64,000 nucleotides of DNA, taken from positions 50,834 to 114,833 of the forward strand of contig NZ_JARFYN010000018.1 of assembly GCF_030272695.1 (NCBI RefSeq), in the 5' to 3' direction. The translations under genes and the position numbers were made by a program. Under the pieces are notes generated by a model. The model was not told the origin of the DNA, did no database searches, and saw only the letters and a list, made by a program, of their open reading frames with translations. How positions within the stretch are numbered: position 1 is the first letter of the stretch; the number at the start of each line of letters is the position of its first letter. Below are positions 8,702 to 18,299 of the stretch, in pieces. This stretch comes from Martinezella calliandrae. Its GTDB lineage: Bacteria > Pseudomonadota > Alphaproteobacteria > Rhizobiales > Rhizobiaceae.

Positions 8702-9850
8702 ATGAAAATCACCAAATTGACGACCTATATCGTGCCGCCGCGCTGGATGTTCCTGAAGATCGAAACCGACGAAGGTATCACGGGTTGGGGCGAGCCGGTG
8801 GTCGAAGGCCGTGCATTGACCGTCCAGGCGGCCGTGCATGAGTTGGAAGACTATCTGATTGGAAAGGACCCCTTCCTGATTGAGGACCACTGGACCGTCA
8901 TGTACCGCGCCGGCTTCTATCGCGGCGGCGCTATCCACATGAGCGCACTCGCCGGCATCGACCAGGCGCTCTGGGACATCAAGGGCAAGGCGCTAGGCCA
9001 GCCCATCCATTCGCTGCTGGGCGGCCAGGTGCGCGACAAGATCAAGGTCTATTCCTGGATCGGCGGCGACCGCCCGTCCGACGTCGCCAACAACGCAAAG
9101 GATGTCGTTGCCCGCGGCTTCAAGGCGATCAAGCTCAACGGCTGCGAAGAAATGCAGATCGTCGATACCTACGACAAGGTGGAAAAGGCTGTTGAAACCA
9201 TCGCCACCATCCGCGAGGCGATCGGCCCCTATATCGGCATCGGCGTCGATTTCCATGGCCGCGTCCATCGCCCAATGGCCAAGGTTCTCGCCAAGGAGCT
9301 CGAGCCCTACAAGCTGCTCTTCATCGAAGAGCCGGTGCTCTCCGAAAATCGCGAAGCCCTTAAGGAAATCGCCAATCATGCCTCCACCCCGATCGCACTC
9401 GGCGAACGGCTGTATTCTCGCTGGGACTTCAAGTCGGTTCTGTCGGATGGCTATGTCGACATCCTGCAGCCCGATCTTTCCCATGCCGGCGGCATCACCG
9501 AATGCCGCAAGATCGCGGCCATGGCCGAAGCCTACGACGTGGCACTCGCGCCGCATTGCCCGCTTGGGCCTATCGCGCTTGCCGCCTGCCTGCAGGTCGA
9601 CGCTGTCAGCTACAATGCCTTCATCCAGGAGCAGAGCCTCGGCATCCACTACAACAAGGGCAACGACATCCTCGACTACATCTCCAACAAGGAAGTATTC
9701 AAATACGCCGACGGCTTCGTCAGCATTCCGCAAGGCCCCGGCCTCGGCATCGAAGTGGATGAAGCCTACGTCATCGAACGCGCCAAGGAAGGCCACCGCT
9801 GGCGCAACCCGGTCTGGCGTCATGAAGATGGCAGCGTGGCTGAGTGGTAA
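8702..9850 (+). CDS. dgoD: D-galactonate dehydratase
   Basis: Enolase-superfamily enzyme of the mandelate racemase subgroup, converting D-galactonate to 2-keto-3-deoxy-D-galactonate in the De Ley-Doudoroff pathway. The 382 residues equal the E. coli DgoD length and follow it closely in my reading. Metal ligands Asp183, Glu209 and Glu235 and catalytic His185 and His285 are all present at the known numbers ([28 protein letters not shown]). I start at MKITKLT, which matches the family; an in-frame ATG 10 codons earlier has no support. Probably co-transcribed with the upstream gntR. Confidence 0.95.
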   Translation: MKITKLTTYIVPPRWMFLKIETDEGITGWGEPVVEGRALTVQAAVHELEDYLIGKDPFLIEDHWTVMYRAGFYRGGAIHMSALAGIDQALWDIKGKALGQPIHSLLGGQVRDKIKVYSWIGGDRPSDVANNAKDVVARGFKAIKLNGCEEMQIVDTYDKVEKAVETIATIREAIGPYIGIGVDFHGRVHRPMAKVLAKELEPYKLLFIEEPVLSENREALKEIANHASTPIALGERLYSRWDFKSVLSDGYVDILQPDLSHAGGITECRKIAAMAEAYDVALAPHCPLGPIALAACLQVDAVSYNAFIQEQSLGIHYNKGNDILDYISNKEVFKYADGFVSIPQGPGLGIEVDEAYVIERAKEGHRWRNPVWRHEDGSVAEW

Positions 9851-9872
9851 GAGCTCCCATCCGGTAAACGAA

Positions 9873-9893
9873 GCGCCCCGAATTTCGGGGCGC
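9873..9893. terminator. Bidirectional terminator between dgoD and GMC gene
   Basis: A perfect 9 bp stem GCGCCCCGA / TCGGGGCGC with a 3 nt loop lies between two convergent genes. Only a short T-run follows on either side. The compact 52 bp gap and symmetry suggest it serves both strands. Confidence 0.65.
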
Positions 9894-9902
9894 GCTTTGC
9901 TC

Positions 9903-11558
9903 TTAATGAACATCCGCCCGCGCTCGGGGCCGCGTATCGTTGCGCTCCCAGGAGAAAATTGTCGGCGGAAGGGGATCGCGGTCGCGGATAATATCCGCGC
10001 CTTTCTCGCCGACCATGATCGTCGGGCCGTTGGTATTGCAGGAGGGCACACGCGGCATGACGGAACTGTCGCAGACCCGCAGACCTTCGAGCCCCCGCAC
10101 CCTCAGCTCGAGATCGACGACCGCCATGGGGTCCGTGCCCATCTTGCAGGTGCCAACGGGATGGTGGTCGGTCTTGGCGTTGGCGCAACCATAGTCGAAC
10201 AGCTGTTCCTCCGTCTTGAGATTGCCGCCCGGCAGGCGTTCGGCGAGCACGAAAGGCTTCAGCGCATCCTGGCGCATGATCTCGCGGGCGATCCGCAGAC
10301 CTTCGAGCGACATCTTCACATCATGCGGATCACTCCAATAGTTCGGATCGATCAGCGGCGCGGCCGATGGATCGCACGAGGAGAGGCGCACCGTGCCGCG
10401 CGAGCGCGGATGCAAATAAGCGGAATTCAACGTCACCCCGGCGTTCTTCAATCGCGCAACGCCGGCCTCGATGCCGGAGCCGAGGCCTAGATGGAACTGG
10501 ATATCCGGCGAGCGGGCATCGGGATCGGCATACCAGAAGCCGCCGGTCTCGAAGAGCGACGAGGCAACAGGACCGGAGCGGAACAGCACATATTGCAGTC
10601 CGGCCCAGAGCGTACGATGCAACTTGGCGACATTGTCGTAGGTGTGGTCGCCGGTGCATTCCGAGATGACGAAGAGATCGAGGTGGTCCTGCAGATTGCC
10701 GCCGACGCCCGGCAAATCATGCACGACGGGCACGCCGACCGATGTCAGATGATCGGCCGGACCGATGCCTGATTGCAGCAGCAGCTTCGGCGAACCGATG
10801 GCGCCGGAGGAAACCAACACCTCCCGCTCCGCCCGGATGATATCGACGCCCTTGTCCGTCGCCACCTCGACGCCGACAGCACGGCGGCCTTCGATCACGA
10901 TGCGCGCCACCCGCGCACTGGTACGGACCGTCAGGTTCTTCCGGTCTTTGATCGGCGAAAGATAGGCAAGCGAGGCCGACGACCGGCGGCGGTTGCGCTG
11001 CGTCAACTGATAGAAACCAACGCCCGCCTGCTGTCTGCCATTGAAATCGTGGTTATAGGGAATGCCGAGCTCCTGGCCGGCGCGGATATAGGCATCGCAG
11101 ATCGGCAGCGTTGCCGCCGGCATGGAAACACCGAGCGGCCCGCCATAGGAATGATAGTCATCGGCGAAGCGCTGATTGTCCTCGGCACGCTTGAAATAGG
11201 GAAGCACGCTGCGATAGTCCCAGCCCTCGCAGCCATGTTCGCTTGCCCAGAGATCGTAGTCAGCGGCGTTGCCACGCGTATAAAGCTGCGCATTGATCGA
11301 GGAGCCGCCGCCGATCACCTTGGCCTGCGTATAGCGCAGCACGCGACCTTTCATATGCCTCTGCGGCACAGTCTCCCAGCCCCAGCTGGCCACGCCTTTG
11401 GTCATCTTGGCAAAGCCGGCCGGCATGTGGAACAGGGGATTCCAATCACCACCGCCGGCTTCCAGCAGCAGGACTTTCACCGATGGGTCCTCGCTCAGAC
11501 GGTTGGCGAGTACGCTGCCCGCTGGTCCGGCGCCGGTAATGATGTAGTCATATGTCAT
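9903..11558 (-). CDS. GMC family FAD-dependent alcohol dehydrogenase (choline dehydrogenase-like)
   Basis: Flavoprotein oxidising an alcohol or sugar hydroxyl, probably cytoplasmic since no signal peptide is seen. The 551 residues show the FAD-binding GAGPAGSVLANRL near the N-terminus, the GMC signature region (YTQAKVIGGGSSINAQLYTRG), SSGAIGSPKLLLQSGIG, and the C-terminal HPVGTCKMG plus NGPTIMVGEKGADII that carry the active-site His. It resembles BetA/AlkJ-like enzymes, but the setting in a sugar locus argues for a polyol, sugar or short alcohol as substrate rather than choline. It is the last gene of a long minus-strand run, 32 nt after the SDR gene. Confidence 0.88.
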   Translation of the reverse strand: MTYDYIITGAGPAGSVLANRLSEDPSVKVLLLEAGGGDWNPLFHMPAGFAKMTKGVASWGWETVPQRHMKGRVLRYTQAKVIGGGSSINAQLYTRGNAADYDLWASEHGCEGWDYRSVLPYFKRAEDNQRFADDYHSYGGPLGVSMPAATLPICDAYIRAGQELGIPYNHDFNGRQQAGVGFYQLTQRNRRRSSASLAYLSPIKDRKNLTVRTSARVARIVIEGRRAVGVEVATDKGVDIIRAEREVLVSSGAIGSPKLLLQSGIGPADHLTSVGVPVVHDLPGVGGNLQDHLDLFVISECTGDHTYDNVAKLHRTLWAGLQYVLFRSGPVASSLFETGGFWYADPDARSPDIQFHLGLGSGIEAGVARLKNAGVTLNSAYLHPRSRGTVRLSSCDPSAAPLIDPNYWSDPHDVKMSLEGLRIAREIMRQDALKPFVLAERLPGGNLKTEEQLFDYGCANAKTDHHPVGTCKMGTDPMAVVDLELRVRGLEGLRVCDSSVMPRVPSCNTNGPTIMVGEKGADIIRDRDPLPPTIFSWERNDTRPRARADVH

Positions 11559-11590
11559 TTCCAGTCCTCAGATTTATTATGGACGCCTGC

Positions 11591-12361
11591 TTAGAGCCGC
11601 CCGATCCCCAGTCCGCCATCCGCAGGGATCACCGACCCCGTGGCAAAGCCGAACCCCCCCTTGGCCAGCGCCGCAACGATACTGCCGACATCGCCCGCCT
11701 CTCCCCAGCGCTTCATCGGTACCAGCCCGCGTTCGATCAATGCGTCGTATTTCTCCGAGACCTGCGCCGTCATGTCGGTACGGATGATGCCGGGACGGAC
11801 TTCGAAGACGGCGATGCCGGTCTCCGCCAGCCGCAGCGCCAGCCCTTGCGAGAAGGCCGAAAGGCCGGCCTTGCTGATGCAGTAGTCCAGCCGCTCCGGC
11901 GAGCTCAGCGCTGCCGAGACCGAAGTGATGTTGATCACCGAACGCGGCGCCAGCGACGTCTTCGCGGCGAGCATCGAACGGACTACCGCCTGCGTAAAAA
12001 ACACTGTGCCACGCAGATTGACGTCGATGATCCGGTCGAAATTCTCCGGCGCCAGATCGAGAAAATCGCCGCGCGTCACGGCGCCGATGCCGGCATTGTT
12101 GACTAGGCAATCGATCTCGCCCAAAGCCGCCGAGATCGCATCGACCGTCGCCGCATGGGCGGAAAGCACCGCGAGATCGCTTTGCCGGTAGATAGCCCGC
12201 CCGCCAGCCGCCTCCAGTTCCTCAAGCACCGCTGTAGGGGCTTCTTTCTCGATGCCGGTGATCGCCAGATCGAAACCACCCTTGGCCAACGCCCGCGCAA
12301 TGCCAAGACCGATCCCCTTGCGGCCGCCGGTGACGACGGCGATCTGGCGCCTTGCCTTCAT
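11591..12361 (-). CDS. Short-chain dehydrogenase/reductase (FabG-like)
   Basis: A 256-residue NAD(P)-dependent classical SDR. The cofactor motif TGGRKGIG is at residues 11-18, then NNAG (VNNAGIGAV), the catalytic Ser region (INITSVSAALSS) and YCISK as the Tyr/Lys pair. It starts inside the stop of the upstream GMC gene (4 bp ATGA overlap), so the two are translationally coupled and may act in succession on one hydroxyl/keto group. The family is too broad to name the substrate. FabG-like naming would be misleading, since the context is sugar catabolism. Confidence 0.85.
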   Translation of the reverse strand: MKARRQIAVVTGGRKGIGLGIARALAKGGFDLAITGIEKEAPTAVLEELEAAGGRAIYRQSDLAVLSAHAATVDAISAALGEIDCLVNNAGIGAVTRGDFLDLAPENFDRIIDVNLRGTVFFTQAVVRSMLAAKTSLAPRSVINITSVSAALSSPERLDYCISKAGLSAFSQGLALRLAETGIAVFEVRPGIIRTDMTAQVSEKYDALIERGLVPMKRWGEAGDVGSIVAALAKGGFGFATGSVIPADGGLGIGRL

Positions 12362-13875
12362 GACCGAAGCTCCTCGCGCACGATATGGTCGGCGACGCGC
12401 AGCGCTTGCGCTGCCACAGTCAGCGCCGGATTCACCGCCGCCGAAGTCGGCAGGAAGCTGGCATCGACAACGAAAAGATTGGGATGATCGAAGGCCCGGC
12501 AGAAGATGTCGAGCGGCGCGCTCGCGCCATCATTGCCGATCTTGACCGTGCCGCATTGATGCGATGGCGTGCGCTTGTCGAAGGGACGTGACAGCACAAT
12601 CGGGAAGCCGGCCTTGCGCAGCACGGTCCTTAGCTTTTTCACCAGCTCCAGATGCGCCTGCCAGTTGGTGCGCGCCCATTGCAGCACGATGCGGTCGCCG
12701 TCGACCAAGATCCGGCTTTCCTGCGACGGCAGGTCCTCGCTCATCGCGTAGAAATCGATGGCGTGGGCCGATAGGCTGTTCAACAGCCATTCCGGCACGG
12801 TCGGCATATTCGCCTTAAGGATGGTGCCGGAAACACGCCCCAAAAGCTGCACATTGCCAAGCGGCGGGCCGCCTTCGCCATCCGAGAGATAGAAGTCGTT
12901 GAAGCCGAATGTCTTCTGATAGATGGAATCATTCCGGTACCAAGGAGAAATCGCCAGAACGGCGGAGGAGTTGTGGTTCATGAAGTTGCGGCCGACCTGA
13001 TCGGAGCGGTTGGCGAGCCCGCGCGGATTAGCATCGTTGGCCGATCGTATTAATAGCACTGCCGACTGCACCGCACCCGCCGAAAGGATCACCAGTTTCG
13101 GCCGCACCACACGCGCCTCGCCATGGGTGGAATAATGCACTGCTGCAATCGCCCGGCCATCGCCGGCAGTCTCCAGCCGCGTGACGCGTGCGCCGGTCTG
13201 CAGCTTGACGTTCGGATATTGCAGGGCCTTGGCGAGCGCCACCGTTTCGGCATCCATCTTCCCGTCGGCGCTGTTCGGATGGGCGTCCCAAGGCGTACGA
13301 CCCTTGGCGAGCCACTTGTCGATGTCCACGCCCAAGGGTAGCGAATGCGGATGCATGCCGTTGTCCTTCAGCCGTTTGCGGACCTTGGCAATCGCCGGTT
13401 CCTCGGGCACCGGCGGAAAGGGATAGGGTTGCGAATGCGAAGGCTCCCACGGGTCGTCGCCGAGGTTGCCGCGCACCTGATAGAGCTGCTCGGCGGCACT
13501 GTACCAGGGCTCCAGCTCTTCATAGGGAAATGGCCAGGCCGGCGACACGCCGTCCAGATGCCGCATCTCCTCGAAATCCTCCCGTCGGTAGCGGATCAGC
13601 ACCGCCCCGTAGAATTTCGAATTGCCGCCGACATTGTAATAATTGCCGGGATTGAACCCCTTGCCGTCCTTTTCGTACCAGGTCTCTTTCGGGCGAAAAT
13701 GACCGTGCACAAAGATCGCCCGCTGGTCGCGGTTTTCCGGTCGGTCCCGCAACCGTTCGCCAGCCTCGAGGATCAATAGGTTGGCACCCGAGGCGGCAAG
13801 GCCTGAAGCGACGGTCGAGCCGCCGATCCCCGAGCCGATGATGACAATATCCGGTTCTACCATGCTGCCACTCAC
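12358..13875 (-). CDS. GMC-type sugar/glucoside flavin oxidoreductase
   Basis: A 505-residue flavoprotein with the FAD motif IIGSGIGGSTVASGL at the N-terminus, the central VGGNSKFYGAVLIRYR and a C-terminus typical of the GMC oxidoreductase C-domain (PSHQCGTVKIG, then NPALTVAAQALRVADHI). It is shorter and clearly different from the other GMC protein in the same locus and looks closer to pyranose/glucoside dehydrogenase catalytic subunits. It probably oxidises a ring hydroxyl of the imported sugar. The GTG start overlaps the preceding ABC ATPase stop by 4 bp; an ATG four codons later is the alternative start. No TAT signal is visible. Confidence 0.83.
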   Translation of the reverse strand: MSGSMVEPDIVIIGSGIGGSTVASGLAASGANLLILEAGERLRDRPENRDQRAIFVHGHFRPKETWYEKDGKGFNPGNYYNVGGNSKFYGAVLIRYRREDFEEMRHLDGVSPAWPFPYEELEPWYSAAEQLYQVRGNLGDDPWEPSHSQPYPFPPVPEEPAIAKVRKRLKDNGMHPHSLPLGVDIDKWLAKGRTPWDAHPNSADGKMDAETVALAKALQYPNVKLQTGARVTRLETAGDGRAIAAVHYSTHGEARVVRPKLVILSAGAVQSAVLLIRSANDANPRGLANRSDQVGRNFMNHNSSAVLAISPWYRNDSIYQKTFGFNDFYLSDGEGGPPLGNVQLLGRVSGTILKANMPTVPEWLLNSLSAHAIDFYAMSEDLPSQESRILVDGDRIVLQWARTNWQAHLELVKKLRTVLRKAGFPIVLSRPFDKRTPSHQCGTVKIGNDGASAPLDIFCRAFDHPNLFVVDASFLPTSAAVNPALTVAAQALRVADHIVREELRS

Positions 13876-14990
13876 CCTATCCGAATTTGGCTCTGCGGAT
13901 CGAAGAACACGGCCTTGTCGAGGTTGAAGGCAAGCCGCGCCGTCTGGCCGGGGGCAATCCGAGCGTCGGCGCGCAAACGCGCCACGACGGATTTGCCGCC
14001 AAGGCGGACGATCGCGAAGGTGTCCGAACCCGCCGGCTCGACCACCTCGATCAGGCAGTCACCCTCGGCGAGCGAATGGGCGTTGCGGTCCGCACCGTCG
14101 GGATCGGTCAGCGCCTCCGGTCGAATGCCGAAGATCACATCTCTGCCGGCATGGGCGGCGAGGCGGGCGCCACTCCCGTTGACCGGCAGCTTCAGGGGGG
14201 CCGCGCCGTTTGGCCGGTCGAGCGAGACCTGCAATCCCTGCGGCCCGCTTTCGACGGTGGCGGTTAGGAGGTTCATGGCCGGCGAGCCCATGAAGTCTGC
14301 GACGAAGGTGTTGGCGGGATGATTGTAGATTTCCGCCGGCGTCCCGAATTGCTGCAGCACACCGTCCTTCAGGACGGCGATCTTCGTGGCCAGCGTCATC
14401 GCCTCGATCTGGTCATGGGTGACGTATACGATCGTCGTCTTCATGCGCTGGTGCAGGCGCTTGATCTCGGTGCGCATATCGACGCGCAGTTTGGCGTCGA
14501 GGTTGGAGAGCGGCTCATCGAACAGAAAGACCTGCGGATCGCGCACCAGCGCCCGGCCCATGGCGACGCGCTGGCGCTGGCCACCGGAAAGCTGGCTCGG
14601 CTTGCGGTCGAGCAGATGGCCGATCTGCAGCATGTCGGCCACCTGCTTGATCGCTTTGTCGCGTTCCTCCTTCGGAACTTTGCGGATTTCCATGCCGAAG
14701 GCGATGTTGCCGGCAACCGTCATGTTCGGATAGAGCGCGTAGGACTGGAACACCATGGCGATATCGCGTTGCGACGGCGGCAAGCCCCTGACCGATCGGC
14801 CGGCAATGGCGATGTCGCCCGAGGTGATCGGCTCCAGCCCGGCAATGGTGTTGAGCAGGGTGGACTTGCCGCAGCCCGACGGGCCGACCAGCACGAGAAA
14901 TCCGCCCTCTTCGATCTCGATATTGATGTCCTTGAGGATCTCGAGCGATCCGTAGGACTTGCGCAGATTGGTGATTTTCAGGAAGGACAT
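13872..14990 (-). CDS. CUT1 sugar ABC transporter ATP-binding protein (MalK/UgpC type)
   Basis: A 372-residue ATPase energising the adjacent sugar importer. Walker A GPSGCGKST is at residues 36-44, the signature is LSGGQRQRVAMGRAL, Walker B VFLFDEPLSNLD and H-loop YVTHDQIEAMTLA. A C-terminal TOBE/MOP regulatory domain follows (FMGSPAMNLL, FGIRPEAL). It lies 4 nt after the inner permease and overlaps the GMC gene by 4 bp, binding transport and oxidation into one operon. MalK-type ATPases can serve several importers in rhizobia. Confidence 0.93.
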   Translation of the reverse strand: MSFLKITNLRKSYGSLEILKDINIEIEEGGFLVLVGPSGCGKSTLLNTIAGLEPITSGDIAIAGRSVRGLPPSQRDIAMVFQSYALYPNMTVAGNIAFGMEIRKVPKEERDKAIKQVADMLQIGHLLDRKPSQLSGGQRQRVAMGRALVRDPQVFLFDEPLSNLDAKLRVDMRTEIKRLHQRMKTTIVYVTHDQIEAMTLATKIAVLKDGVLQQFGTPAEIYNHPANTFVADFMGSPAMNLLTATVESGPQGLQVSLDRPNGAAPLKLPVNGSGARLAAHAGRDVIFGIRPEALTDPDGADRNAHSLAEGDCLIEVVEPAGSDTFAIVRLGGKSVVARLRADARIAPGQTARLAFNLDKAVFFDPQSQIRIG

Positions 14991-14994
14991 GGGC

Positions 14995-15876
14995 TTATCC
15001 CTTGACGGCGCCGGACATCAGGCCACGGACGAAATAGCGGCCGGAGACGATGTAGACGATGAGGGTTGGCAGGGCCGCGAGGATCGCGCCGGCGAAATGG
15101 ACATTGTATTCTTTGACGCCCGTCGACGAGCTCACGAGATTGTTGAGCGCAACCGTCATCGGCGTCGAATTGACGCCGGAAAACGATGCGCCGAACAGGA
15201 AGTCATTCCAGATATTGGTGAACTGCCAGATGACCGAGACGACGATAATCGGCCCGGAGGACGGCAGCAGGATACGCCGGAAAATCTGGAAGAAGCTCGC
15301 GCCGTCGATCTGCGCGGCGCGTACCAGCTCGGTCGGAAACGCCTCGTAATAATTACGGAAATAAAGCGTCGTGAAACCGAGGCCGTAGATGACATGGACG
15401 AGGATCAGCCCCCAGATCGTACCAGCAATGCCGAAGAAACCAAGGATGCGCGCCATCGGGATCAGCACGATTTGGAAAGGGATGAAGCAGGAGAGCAGGA
15501 GCATGCCGAAGAAGATCTCCGCACCACGAAAACGCCATTTCGTAAGCACATAGCCGTTCAGTGCGCCGACCATGGTGGAGATGGCGACGGCCGGCACGAC
15601 CATCAGGATCGAGTTGATGAAAAAGGGCCTCAGCCCTGTCGGCTGCACACCGATCTGGGCGGTCGACCAGGCGGAAATCCACGGCTCGATCGTCCAGGCC
15701 TGCGGCAAGTTCAGCATGCCTCCCTGGCGGATCTCTTCGAGCGGCTTGAAGGAATTGACCAGCATCACGTAAAGCGGCAGCAGGTAATAGACGGCAAAGA
15801 CGATCAGCGCTACATAGATCAGCGCACGTGTTAGCTTCCCGTGTGACATGGCGTTTTGCGGATTGGGATTGCTCAT
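14995..15876 (-). CDS. CUT1 sugar ABC transporter permease (MalG type)
   Basis: A 293-residue inner-membrane subunit with six predicted spans. It has the EAA-type loop that docks on the ATPase (TELVRAAQIDGASFFQIFRR) and a typical MalG-like C-terminus (GRYFVRGLMSGAVKG). It overlaps the partner permease by 4 bp. The CUT1 class transports di- and oligosaccharides, glycosides and some monosaccharides. The related binding protein points to a glucose/mannose-type ligand or an analogue. Confidence 0.92.
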   Translation of the reverse strand: MSNPNPQNAMSHGKLTRALIYVALIVFAVYYLLPLYVMLVNSFKPLEEIRQGGMLNLPQAWTIEPWISAWSTAQIGVQPTGLRPFFINSILMVVPAVAISTMVGALNGYVLTKWRFRGAEIFFGMLLLSCFIPFQIVLIPMARILGFFGIAGTIWGLILVHVIYGLGFTTLYFRNYYEAFPTELVRAAQIDGASFFQIFRRILLPSSGPIIVVSVIWQFTNIWNDFLFGASFSGVNSTPMTVALNNLVSSSTGVKEYNVHFAGAILAALPTLIVYIVSGRYFVRGLMSGAVKG

Positions 15877-16754
15877 GTGCGTTTCCCTCTGCCGATTTCC
15901 GAATAGAGATAGGGAATGATGATGGCGAAGATCATCGCCAGCATGATGATCGCCGACGAAGCGCCTATGCCCATCAGGTTGCGGGTGAACGTATAGGAAT
16001 ACATGAAGGTGGCCGGCAGCTCGGTCGCCTGCCCCGGTCCACCGCCGGTTAGCGCGATGATCAGGTCATAGGCCTTGATGGCAAGATGCGCGAGCACGAC
16101 GAAAGCCGAGAGGAACACCGGCCGCATCAGCGGAATGATGATGCGGCGATAGGTGGTGATCGCAGAGGCTCCGTCGATTTGCGCCGCCTTGATGATCTCG
16201 TTGTCGATGCCACGAAGGCCAGCGAGAAACATCGCCATGACGAAGCCAGAGGACTGCCAGACCGCGGCGATGACGACACAATAGATCGCCATCTTCGAGT
16301 CCTTGATCCAGGTGAAGGAAAAATTATCCCATCCCCAGAGACGCATGGTGTTCTCGAGCCCGATGCCGGGATCGAGAAACCATTTCCACGCCGTCCCCGT
16401 GACGATGAAGGACAGTGCCATCGGATAAAGATAGATCGGTCGCAGTAGCCCTTCGGCGCGGATCTTCTGATCGAGCAGAATTGCCAAAGCGAGGCCGAGC
16501 GTCGAGCAGATGACGACATAAAGCGAAGCGAAGATGCCGAGATTGGTAATCGCCCGCCACCAGTGCGGCAGTGCCCAGAGCTTGCTGTAATTGGCAAAGC
16601 CGATGAAGTTGTAGGACGGCAGCATCTTGCTGTCGGTCAGCGATAGAAAGCCGGTATAGGCGATGAAGCCATATACGAAGATCAGAATGATGACGAAGCT
16701 CGGGGCTAGCACCAGCTTGGGTAACAGCTCCTGTATTCGGCTGCGACTGTTCAT
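15873..16754 (-). CDS. CUT1 sugar ABC transporter permease (MalF type)
   Basis: A 293-residue partner permease with six spans and the EAA-type loop DNEIIKAAQIDGASAITTYRR. The start chosen, MNSRSRIQELL, gives a normal N-terminus before the first helix (LVLAPSFVIILIFVYGF); an upstream in-frame ATG would add 14 residues without signal character. It is preceded by a 177 bp gap holding a GC-rich repeat, and is the first gene after the binding protein gene. Confidence 0.92.
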   Translation of the reverse strand: MNSRSRIQELLPKLVLAPSFVIILIFVYGFIAYTGFLSLTDSKMLPSYNFIGFANYSKLWALPHWWRAITNLGIFASLYVVICSTLGLALAILLDQKIRAEGLLRPIYLYPMALSFIVTGTAWKWFLDPGIGLENTMRLWGWDNFSFTWIKDSKMAIYCVVIAAVWQSSGFVMAMFLAGLRGIDNEIIKAAQIDGASAITTYRRIIIPLMRPVFLSAFVVLAHLAIKAYDLIIALTGGGPGQATELPATFMYSYTFTRNLMGIGASSAIIMLAMIFAIIIPYLYSEIGRGKRT

Positions 16755-16799
16755 GGTCGAACACCTGGTTTGATTGTCTGCGTATGGAGCAAGCAACGC

Positions 16800-16913
16800 C
16801 GCTCACCCTAGCCCTCCCACGCGAGCGGAGAGAGAGGACAACCCCGCTCTCTCTCTCCGATCCCCTTCTCCCCGCGAGCGGGGAGAAGGTGGCCGATAGG
16901 CCGGTTGAGGGGC
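16800..16913. repeat. GC-rich dispersed hairpin repeat, copy 1
   Basis: An intergenic element bounded by GCTCACCCTAGCCCTC and GGTTGAGGGGC. It has two perfect internal hairpins: 10 bp arms GGAGAGAGAG / CTCTCTCTCC (16827-16856), and 12 bp arms CCTTCTCCCCGC / GCGGGGAGAAGG (16864-16889). It sits between the binding protein gene and the permease genes of one operon, where it could lower downstream expression. Related copies are at 32525 and 55981, with a fragment at 51470. Confidence 0.8.
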
Positions 16914-16931
16914 TTTTCTTGCTCGAAAGCC

Positions 16932-18182
16932 TTACTTCGCAGCCGCGACCGCCGAGACGAGTTCCTTGACCGCGTCATCCGATGACAGATCGCCGTTGAA
17001 TTCGCGGGTCACCACATCGTAGATCGCGTTCTTGACGGCAGCCGGATTGGCGTGGCCATGAGCCATGGAGCCCATCAGCGTGCCGTTCTTGTTGGCTTCG
17101 GCCAGGTCCTTGATCGCCTTCTTGCCGCAATCGTCGAAAGCGGTGTCCGGAACGTCGGTGCGGGCCGGAACCGATCCCTTGACCACGTTAAAGGCCGACT
17201 GGAAGGTCGGGCTTTCGATCGAGGACGCCATCTGCATCTGCGCCGGGCTCTTGTCGGCGGAAACCTTGAACATCGCGAACTGGTCGGAGTTGAAGGTCAC
17301 CGAGCCCTGCGTTCCCGGATAGCGGATGCAGACGAAGTCCTTGCCGGGTACCTTCTTCGCCTTCAGGAACTCGCCCTTGGCCCAGTCGCCCATAAACTGC
17401 AGGCCAGCCTTACCTTCGATGACCATGCCGGAGGCAAGGTTCCAGTCGCGGCCGGAGAAATTATCGTCGACATAGGAGCGCAGCTTCGTCATGCGGTCGA
17501 AGGCTTCCTTCATCTTCGGGCTGCCGAGCGTATCGGGATCGAGATCGATGAAAGCCTTCTTGTAGAACTCGTTGCCGAGCGAGAGCACGACGGCGTCGAA
17601 AATCGTCGCATCCTGCCAGGCCTGGCCGCCATGGGCGATCGGTGTGATGCCCTGCTTCTTGAAATTGTCGAGAAGCGCGATCAGTTCATCCCAATTCGTC
17701 GGCGCCTTGCCGCCGGCCTTATCCAGCGCCTCCTTGTTGATCCACACCCAATTGGTGGAGTGGATGTTCACAGGCGCGGCGATCCAGTGGCCATCATATT
17801 TGGAGAACTGCTGCAGGGCGGTCGGAATGACCTTGTCCCAGCCTTCCTTATTGGCGACCTCATCGAGATTGCCGAGCGAACCTTCCTTTGCCCAATCGAG
17901 AATGTCGAAGCCGAGCATCTGGACGGCGGTCGGCGGGTTGCCGCCAGTGACGCGGGCACGCAGCACAGTCATGGCCTCGGTACCGCCACCGCCGGCAACC
18001 GGCATGTCGACCCAGCCTATGCCCTTCGATTCCAGGTCCTTCTTCAGGACTTCCAGCGCCGACGCCTCGCCGCCTGAGGTCCACCAATGCAGAACTTCGA
18101 CGCTTTCGGTGGCATGCGCCATCGTCATGGTGCTCGTCATCAAAAGGGCAGCCGCGGCCACCGATTTCATCAACTTACGCAT
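16932..18182 (-). CDS. CUT1 periplasmic sugar-binding protein (glucose/mannose-type)
   Basis: Extracellular solute-binding protein family 1 with 416 residues. The Sec signal is [15 protein letters not shown] up to a cut near AHA-TE. The mature start [17 protein letters not shown] resembles the glucose-binding proteins of Pseudomonas and Thermus CUT1 systems as I recall them. The true ligand could be a glucose analogue such as an anhydrohexose, given afr upstream. The start has GGGAGGAGA directly upstream; an in-frame start 11 codons earlier would spoil the signal peptide. It follows the aldehyde dehydrogenase gene by 117 nt, so a separate promoter is possible. Confidence 0.92.
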   Translation of the reverse strand: MRKLMKSVAAAALLMTSTMTMAHATESVEVLHWWTSGGEASALEVLKKDLESKGIGWVDMPVAGGGGTEAMTVLRARVTGGNPPTAVQMLGFDILDWAKEGSLGNLDEVANKEGWDKVIPTALQQFSKYDGHWIAAPVNIHSTNWVWINKEALDKAGGKAPTNWDELIALLDNFKKQGITPIAHGGQAWQDATIFDAVVLSLGNEFYKKAFIDLDPDTLGSPKMKEAFDRMTKLRSYVDDNFSGRDWNLASGMVIEGKAGLQFMGDWAKGEFLKAKKVPGKDFVCIRYPGTQGSVTFNSDQFAMFKVSADKSPAQMQMASSIESPTFQSAFNVVKGSVPARTDVPDTAFDDCGKKAIKDLAEANKNGTLMGSMAHGHANPAAVKNAIYDVVTREFNGDLSSDDAVKELVSAVAAAK

Positions 18183-18299
18183 ATTCTCCTCCCGGTTTGG
18201 ACACATAAGCAGCAAGACTCCTCCCGCCGCTTCCCTCCCTGTTCCGCGCTCTTTGCGAAGAACAAATCCACCACGGCCTCTCAGCCACGGGTATTCATC

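Noticed and set aside
9102..10490. A 462-codon plus-strand frame across dgoD and the GMC gene
   Set aside because: It crosses two real convergent genes and the terminator between them; the product is serine/proline/arginine-rich with no domain.
9903..11558. Calling the 551-residue GMC protein BetA (choline dehydrogenase)
   Set aside because: Motifs are family-wide and no betaine genes (betB, betI) are adjacent; the sugar-locus context favours another alcohol.
11591..12361. Naming the SDR fabG or phaB
   Set aside because: The family is too broad for a fatty-acid role and no acyl carrier or PHA genes are nearby.
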